A DNA stretch of 35,609 bases, taken from contig JAPEVF010000469.1 in NCBI GenBank assembly GCA_029747585.1, positions 1-35,609 of the forward strand, read 5' to 3'. How positions within the stretch are numbered: position 1 is the first letter of the stretch; each line of letters begins with the position of its first letter. The stretch is from Pleurotus djamor. Taxonomy: Eukaryota; Basidiomycota; Agaricomycetes; Agaricales; Pleurotaceae. The notes under the pieces were generated by a model, which worked only from the letters and a program-made list of their open reading frames with translations, had not been told where the DNA came from and searched no databases. Position numbers and translations under genes: made by a program. Positions 31,597 through 35,609 of the stretch are shown piece by piece.

Positions 31597-33254
31597 TCAC
31601 AACTTCCATCCACCCTTCCACAACTTGAGGAGATTCTCCGGGTCATACTTATTCTTGATCTCCTTCATGCGATTGAAATTCTCCTGTCCAAAGCTCTCCA
31701 AAACCGGCTGAGTATCCAAAGCGTAGTTCATATAGATAAAGCGATTGAGTATACCCCGTTCGCCAGCGGTATCTCTAATCCACTTTTCGAATTGTTGAGT
31801 CTTCGCTTTCAAGATAGCGTCGTCATCGGGATTGGTCCAGAAGGTTGATGCCAAAAGAACTAGGAACGACATGTAAGTTCTAGTCCCTATCCAAGGTGAC
31901 TTCGATGCTTACGGAACTGGTCTCCGTCTGACACTGAAAGACCGAAGGGGTTGCCTCCCCTGTTCGCAGCGGCAGCGATCATGCCTACATTGATGGGCTG
32001 GACTGTGAGAGCCCATGTGACACCGGGACGCTGTACGTCGTCTGCGAATAGCTCCTTGCCATGAAGGAAGGTATCCCAAGGGAACTGCGCATTCGCGTCA
32101 AACACAGCCGCAATCCATTGTGTACGACTTCCACCAGGACTAGAGACGTTGATTTCATCGGTCACAGACACCAAATTCGTGATTCGCATGGTATCCTCGA
32201 ATGCATCAAAATCTCGGAGTCCTTCGAAGAGTGGAGGAAAGGCGACTGGCTTGAGATAGGCGTTGGGCGACCAGACAGCGTAGTCCTTCAGTGTTGGGTT
32301 CCACGCAAAGGAGAAGGCAGAGAGTCCTTGAGGATCGATGGCAAGTCGGGTGGTGAAGTCGACAAGATATTCGAAGAGTTGTAGACCGATGCTCGCGTTG
32401 AAAAACAACGAACCACCCCACATCTGATCTAAAGGAAACGTTGGCATCTGGAACTTCGTGACGATACCGTAGTTGGTGCTTCCACCCTTCAGTGCCCAGT
32501 AAAGGTCGGAGCGCTCGTTCTCGTTGGCATGAACGATTGAGCCATTGGACAGGACGACCTCATAGTCGATGATGGTGTCGCTCCCGAATCCATGTTCAAG
32601 AGACAGGAATGAGATCCCACCTTTATGCGAAACGAGTAAGCTCACAAACACTGATATCGGGATAATTTGAATTTACGTACCTCCAACCAGGAAGCCGCCG
32701 ACACCAACACCTGAAGAACGTCCTCCAGCCGTGTGGAGATGATGGGGCTGAAGGAAACCGTAAACGTCTGCCCAACGAAGTCCAGGTGGTATGGAAACAG
32801 TGGTAGAGTCGTCCGAAAGCTGAATTTCCGTTAGGCTCTCCAAGTCGATCGTGAAACCTTCGGGTCCAATGTTCGAGGAACCCTCCCAACTCATGTGTCC
32901 ACCAGAGCGAACAGCAAATTCGCACCCGTTCTGTGTGGCGAACTTCATGACGGCAGAAACATCACTCGCGCTTCGTGGGGTGACACGACAAGTAGGATGC
33001 TGGACGGCCTGCTCGCCTGAGTAGTAAGTCGACTGTTGCGTCGCGTACAACGGTGAATTCGGGTCCAGAACTTGCGAGGGAGAGAGCACGCTTCGGAGAC
33101 CGACACACTAAATGAGAGCATCAGAAAAATATCCAAGACCGCAGAAAGCTACACCAACACATTGGTTTGCGGATGGAGGGCTGGCGGCGGCTAGCACTCC
33201 ACTGTTGGCAAAGGCCAGAGCTGAAGCAACTGCAAGAGACGTTCGAGGTTGCAT
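31597..33254 (-). CDS. Secreted FAD-linked oxidoreductase (BBE/VAO family)
   Basis: Four-exon gene. The start at 33254 gives a signal peptide (MQPRTSLAVASALAFANSG, cleavage near VLAAAS). The FAD-binding PCMH domain follows: RVTPRSASDVSAVMKFA, RSGGHMSWEGSSNIG (the His usually bonded to FAD), AGGRSSGVGVGGFLVGG|GISFLSLEHG, DYEVVLSNGSIV, DLYWALKGGSTNYGIVTKF. The BBE C-terminus is NRFIYMNYALDTQPV, ESFGQENFNRMKEIKNKYDP, and KLWKGGWKL at the end. Where bicovalent members have Cys, this protein has Val-Gly-Val, so a single His link is expected. Such enzymes oxidise alcohols, sugars or specialised metabolites outside the cell or in the secretory path. Introns checked: near 32690 (GGAG|GTACGT) and near 31910 (TTCC|GTAAGC). 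It is 5.5 kb from the cluster, so a role there is uncertain. Confidence 0.9.
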
Positions 33255-33485
33255 CGCGATTCACTCTTGGATGAGNTTTTTTCGCCTTCTGGCTACCGCA
33301 TTTTAAGTGTAGCCTGCTTATAGGGACGTTCATCTGGGATTTACATTCGTTAGTCAGTGTTACCGTAAACATTGATTAGGATCATCGCCCGTACTTGTAA
33401 GCGGGTCTGGGGTGTTTCAGCTCGCAGCATCAGGTACGAAATCGGGATGAATGAATACAGCCACCCCGAATGGGCATGTGATCGA
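33255..33485. promoter_or_regulatory. Promoter region of the FAD oxidoreductase
   Basis: About 230 bases upstream of the start, with one undetermined base (N) at 33276 next to a T-run, 22 nt from the ATG. No clear element is identified. Confidence 0.3.
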
Positions 33486-34006
33486 TTAAAAAGCGTCGCC
33501 ATGATCTGACCAGACAGTCTCCTCCATGGTTTGACAAATGGATTGACCTGTGTATGCGAAACTGTATTAGCTATTAGCGACAACGCTCAACGATGGACAG
33601 CTCTTAGCTCACTCAAAGACATTGATCCAGATCCATAGCATCCTTGGAGGCCTTCTCATACTCTTTCTTCGATTCAACTGGTAGTTGGCCGCCGGAGATG
33701 TTTTGTGGGTAGATTTCTATCACCATGTTGTTCAAACCCATGAGCAAGTTCAAACTACGTCGGTGACTCCCTAAATGGGATCGCAGATGGAGCCTATAGA
33801 GGGGCTTAACTAAGTTCCGGAGAAGTACCCAGAATAACAAACTCACTCGACGGTCGATTCTTAGTAAGATCATCCTTGGGCGCCTGGGCAATCGTCCAGA
33901 TGGCCAACAGATGGCAGTGGCTTGAACTTAAGCCGGAAGGAGACGCAGGCGTTGCAGTAGAAGTTACAGGCGGGAGTTCGCAAGCAGCGATGTGTAAGAA
34001 TCGCTG
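33486..34006 (-). CDS. 3' part of an unrecognised spliced gene
   Basis: Three bottom-strand exons (34006-33847, 33770-33621, 33547-33486) joined by introns with good borders (GTGAGT...TTTAG and GTCTTT...CACAG) give one open frame of 123 codons plus stop. It contains LHIAACELPPVTS, LLAIWTIAQAPKDDLT, SLNLLMGLNNMVIEIYP, ESKKEYEKASKDAMDLDQC and ends TVWSDHGDAF. The first exon begins at an acceptor (GACTTAG|CAGCG), so the start codon lies upstream and was not found. No domain is recognised. It reads like a soluble, partly helical, charged protein end. It lies directly upstream of the FAD oxidoreductase on the same strand. Alternatively it is the remnant of a broken gene. Confidence 0.35.
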
Positions 34007-35609
34007 CTAAGTCAGATGCCTGGAGGCACCCTGGAGAATAGAGAAGCAATAGAGTAAGTATGTGGTGGAGCGCAACAGAGAATCTGTGTCACAGGGATGG
34101 ACACGTAGACCGTGACTTCAAGGACTTCCAGTCACGAGATGAGCGTCACAGCAGTGACAAAATCGGGTGCAACTTGCTTTCAATCTTGATCATCATCCAA
34201 CTTGCATTCAACTCTCGAGTACTTGGAACGCTTTCCCAATGATTGAACCTGAACAAGGCACTCCATCAGATAAGTACTACCGCAGGGGAAAGCGAATTCT
34301 AGTGCCTGCAGTCACGTTGCCGCGCAAGAAATTGCTGTTTTTGCCACTGTCCGTCTGACTCAGTCATCATTGATTCTCGCGGCGCACGGTTAGCCTGGAT
34401 GTCCCAAGTTCGTCCATCGTAAGCTTGCTTGGTAAGTCATCAGCATGCTATTATAACTTCTTAATCTCCCTGAACCTACAACTCATAATTCTAGGACATC
34501 TGTGTGATTCGTGCTCTTGATCATAGTGTCACGCCTGCCACTTAGGAACGGTCGACCTTGCTGCTGGCACCATACTTATATGATAGAACACAGCGTATCC
34601 GACACTGCAGGCGTCGCCGCGTCGTTGAAGAATTATATACATCGTGCGGGGTAAACCAGTCTCGGGGTGTAACTCTAGAGTACTACATGGTGCGTGTCGC
34701 TACTATTTTTCTGCTTCGGATCATTGATATATCACTAGGAAAGGCTGTATCTGGCTGAGTAAGAGACGAACGGCTCCAGACGCTGACTCTACCTTGAAAC
34801 GGCAACGTTTCTACCTCGCCCATCTGCTATGGCTTACTGATTTTGCTCTTCAGTTCAAGCCCGCTCGATCTTAAGCTGTGGAGAGGTCTCTTTGTCCTTC
34901 CTCGTCGATCCCGCCTGTAGACTTACGCTCCTGCCATCAAAAATATGGAAACGGGATTTACTATGACCGCCTTCAAATGTTACCGTCGTTACCCGGTCAA
35001 GTACACTTGGAACGTCTACCTTACTACTTGAAGATTGCCTAGGACTTCAATCTCGAGGAAACTATCTCTGGACGCAAAAGAACGCTATGGTCAATGCCAA
35101 GTTGGTGGGAAGCAGCTTAGAAGCACGTCGACGAGTCGATAGCCTTGAGCAAGCCCCTCCTCTTTCCTCTCATCAATTTGACCTCCAAACCCACCGCACA
35201 GCACCTGCTCATCTTGTGCCCGAGTTGATCGATTTATCCTCCCCTCCCCCCAAGACCCCTGTTTTCTCCTGACGCGTGCGATAATCTTCCATAGTGGCAA
35301 CCGTCATCATCGATTGAGTGCAGCCATGCACTCCCAAAATCTCAAGCAGTCTCTCCGCTTGGACTGATTCTGCCGCTGAATGGGCGTAGCTACGAATGAA
35401 GAGTCTACGTCAAGCTGAATCAAGTGAAGCCCCGGCTTGTGTTCAAACGCCCGGACGTTTTGTGAGGACTCTTTCTTATGTCTGGAGTGCTCGCTCGGCA
35501 AGGATCCTCTTCGTAATCAGTCTAATTTTATCGCTATAAGGACATTGACACCTGGCGATGCGATGCGATGCGACTTCGAAATCCGGCGGTCAACTTTCAT
35601 CAAGGAGCC
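34007..35609. other. 1.6 kb without an assignable gene
   Basis: A possible upstream part of the preceding spliced gene may lie at about 34010-34130, where the bottom strand has an open stretch with VLEVTVYVSIPVTQIL. A top-strand frame at 35087-35272 (AKLVGSSLEARRRVDS...) has no family match that I recognise. A 5-bp repeat (GCGAT, three copies) sits at 35555-35569. Confidence 0.35.

Noticed and set aside
29267..33276. Single undetermined bases (N) at 29267 and 33276, both next to T-runs
   Set aside because: Most likely assembly ambiguity in homopolymers; both lie outside the called exons.
35555..35569. GCGAT pentamer repeated three times
   Set aside because: Short simple repeat at the window edge with no context to suggest function.
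1..35609. tRNA, rRNA, CRISPR, transposase or terminal inverted repeats
   Set aside because: Scanned by eye for tRNA B-box sequences, repeat-spacer patterns and transposase motifs; none was convincing.

Overview
The window looks like nuclear DNA of a mushroom-forming basidiomycete (Agaricomycetes). Genes are cut by many introns of about 45-70 nt with GT-AG borders. The families present are also typical of this group: DUF6533 membrane proteins, a FunK1-like kinase fragment, an F-box protein of the PDEVLSxIF type and a PPGPPGLPFVG-type P450. I rebuilt the genes by hand from splice sites and paralogue comparison, so exon borders are inferences unless paralogues agree.

Layout. 1-392 (-): N-terminus of a FunK1-like protein running off the edge. 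1275-26080: a putative specialised-metabolism cluster. In order it holds DUF6533 no.1 (+), UbiA prenyltransferase no.1 (+), O-methyltransferase no.1 (-), UbiA no.2 (+), cytochrome P450 (-), DUF6533 no.2 (+), an unrelated seven-helix membrane protein (-), a 1.7 kb stretch with no assignable gene, DUF6533 no.3 (-), UbiA no.3 (+) and O-methyltransferase no.2 (+). 26468-27972 (-): SET-domain protein. 29796-31439 (+): F-box protein. 31597-33254 (-): secreted BBE-type FAD oxidoreductase. 33486-34006 (-): 3' part of an unrecognised spliced gene. 34007-35609: nothing assignable.

How it may work. Three UbiA enzymes keep both Asp-rich diphosphate motifs, so they probably attach isoprenoid chains to an acceptor in a membrane. 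Two SAM-dependent O-methyltransferases and a P450 would decorate the product. Three DUF6533 proteins match the UbiA genes one for one and their function is unknown. No polyketide synthase, NRPS, terpene synthase or prenyl-diphosphate synthase is visible, so acceptor and donor probably come from elsewhere. The repeated UbiA/DUF6533/OMT set, the shared changes in the UbiA motifs and an octamer (TCTGATSA) concentrated in the cluster promoters are the main reasons to think this is an uncharacterised prenylated-metabolite (meroterpenoid-like) system. The product is not predictable from the sequence.
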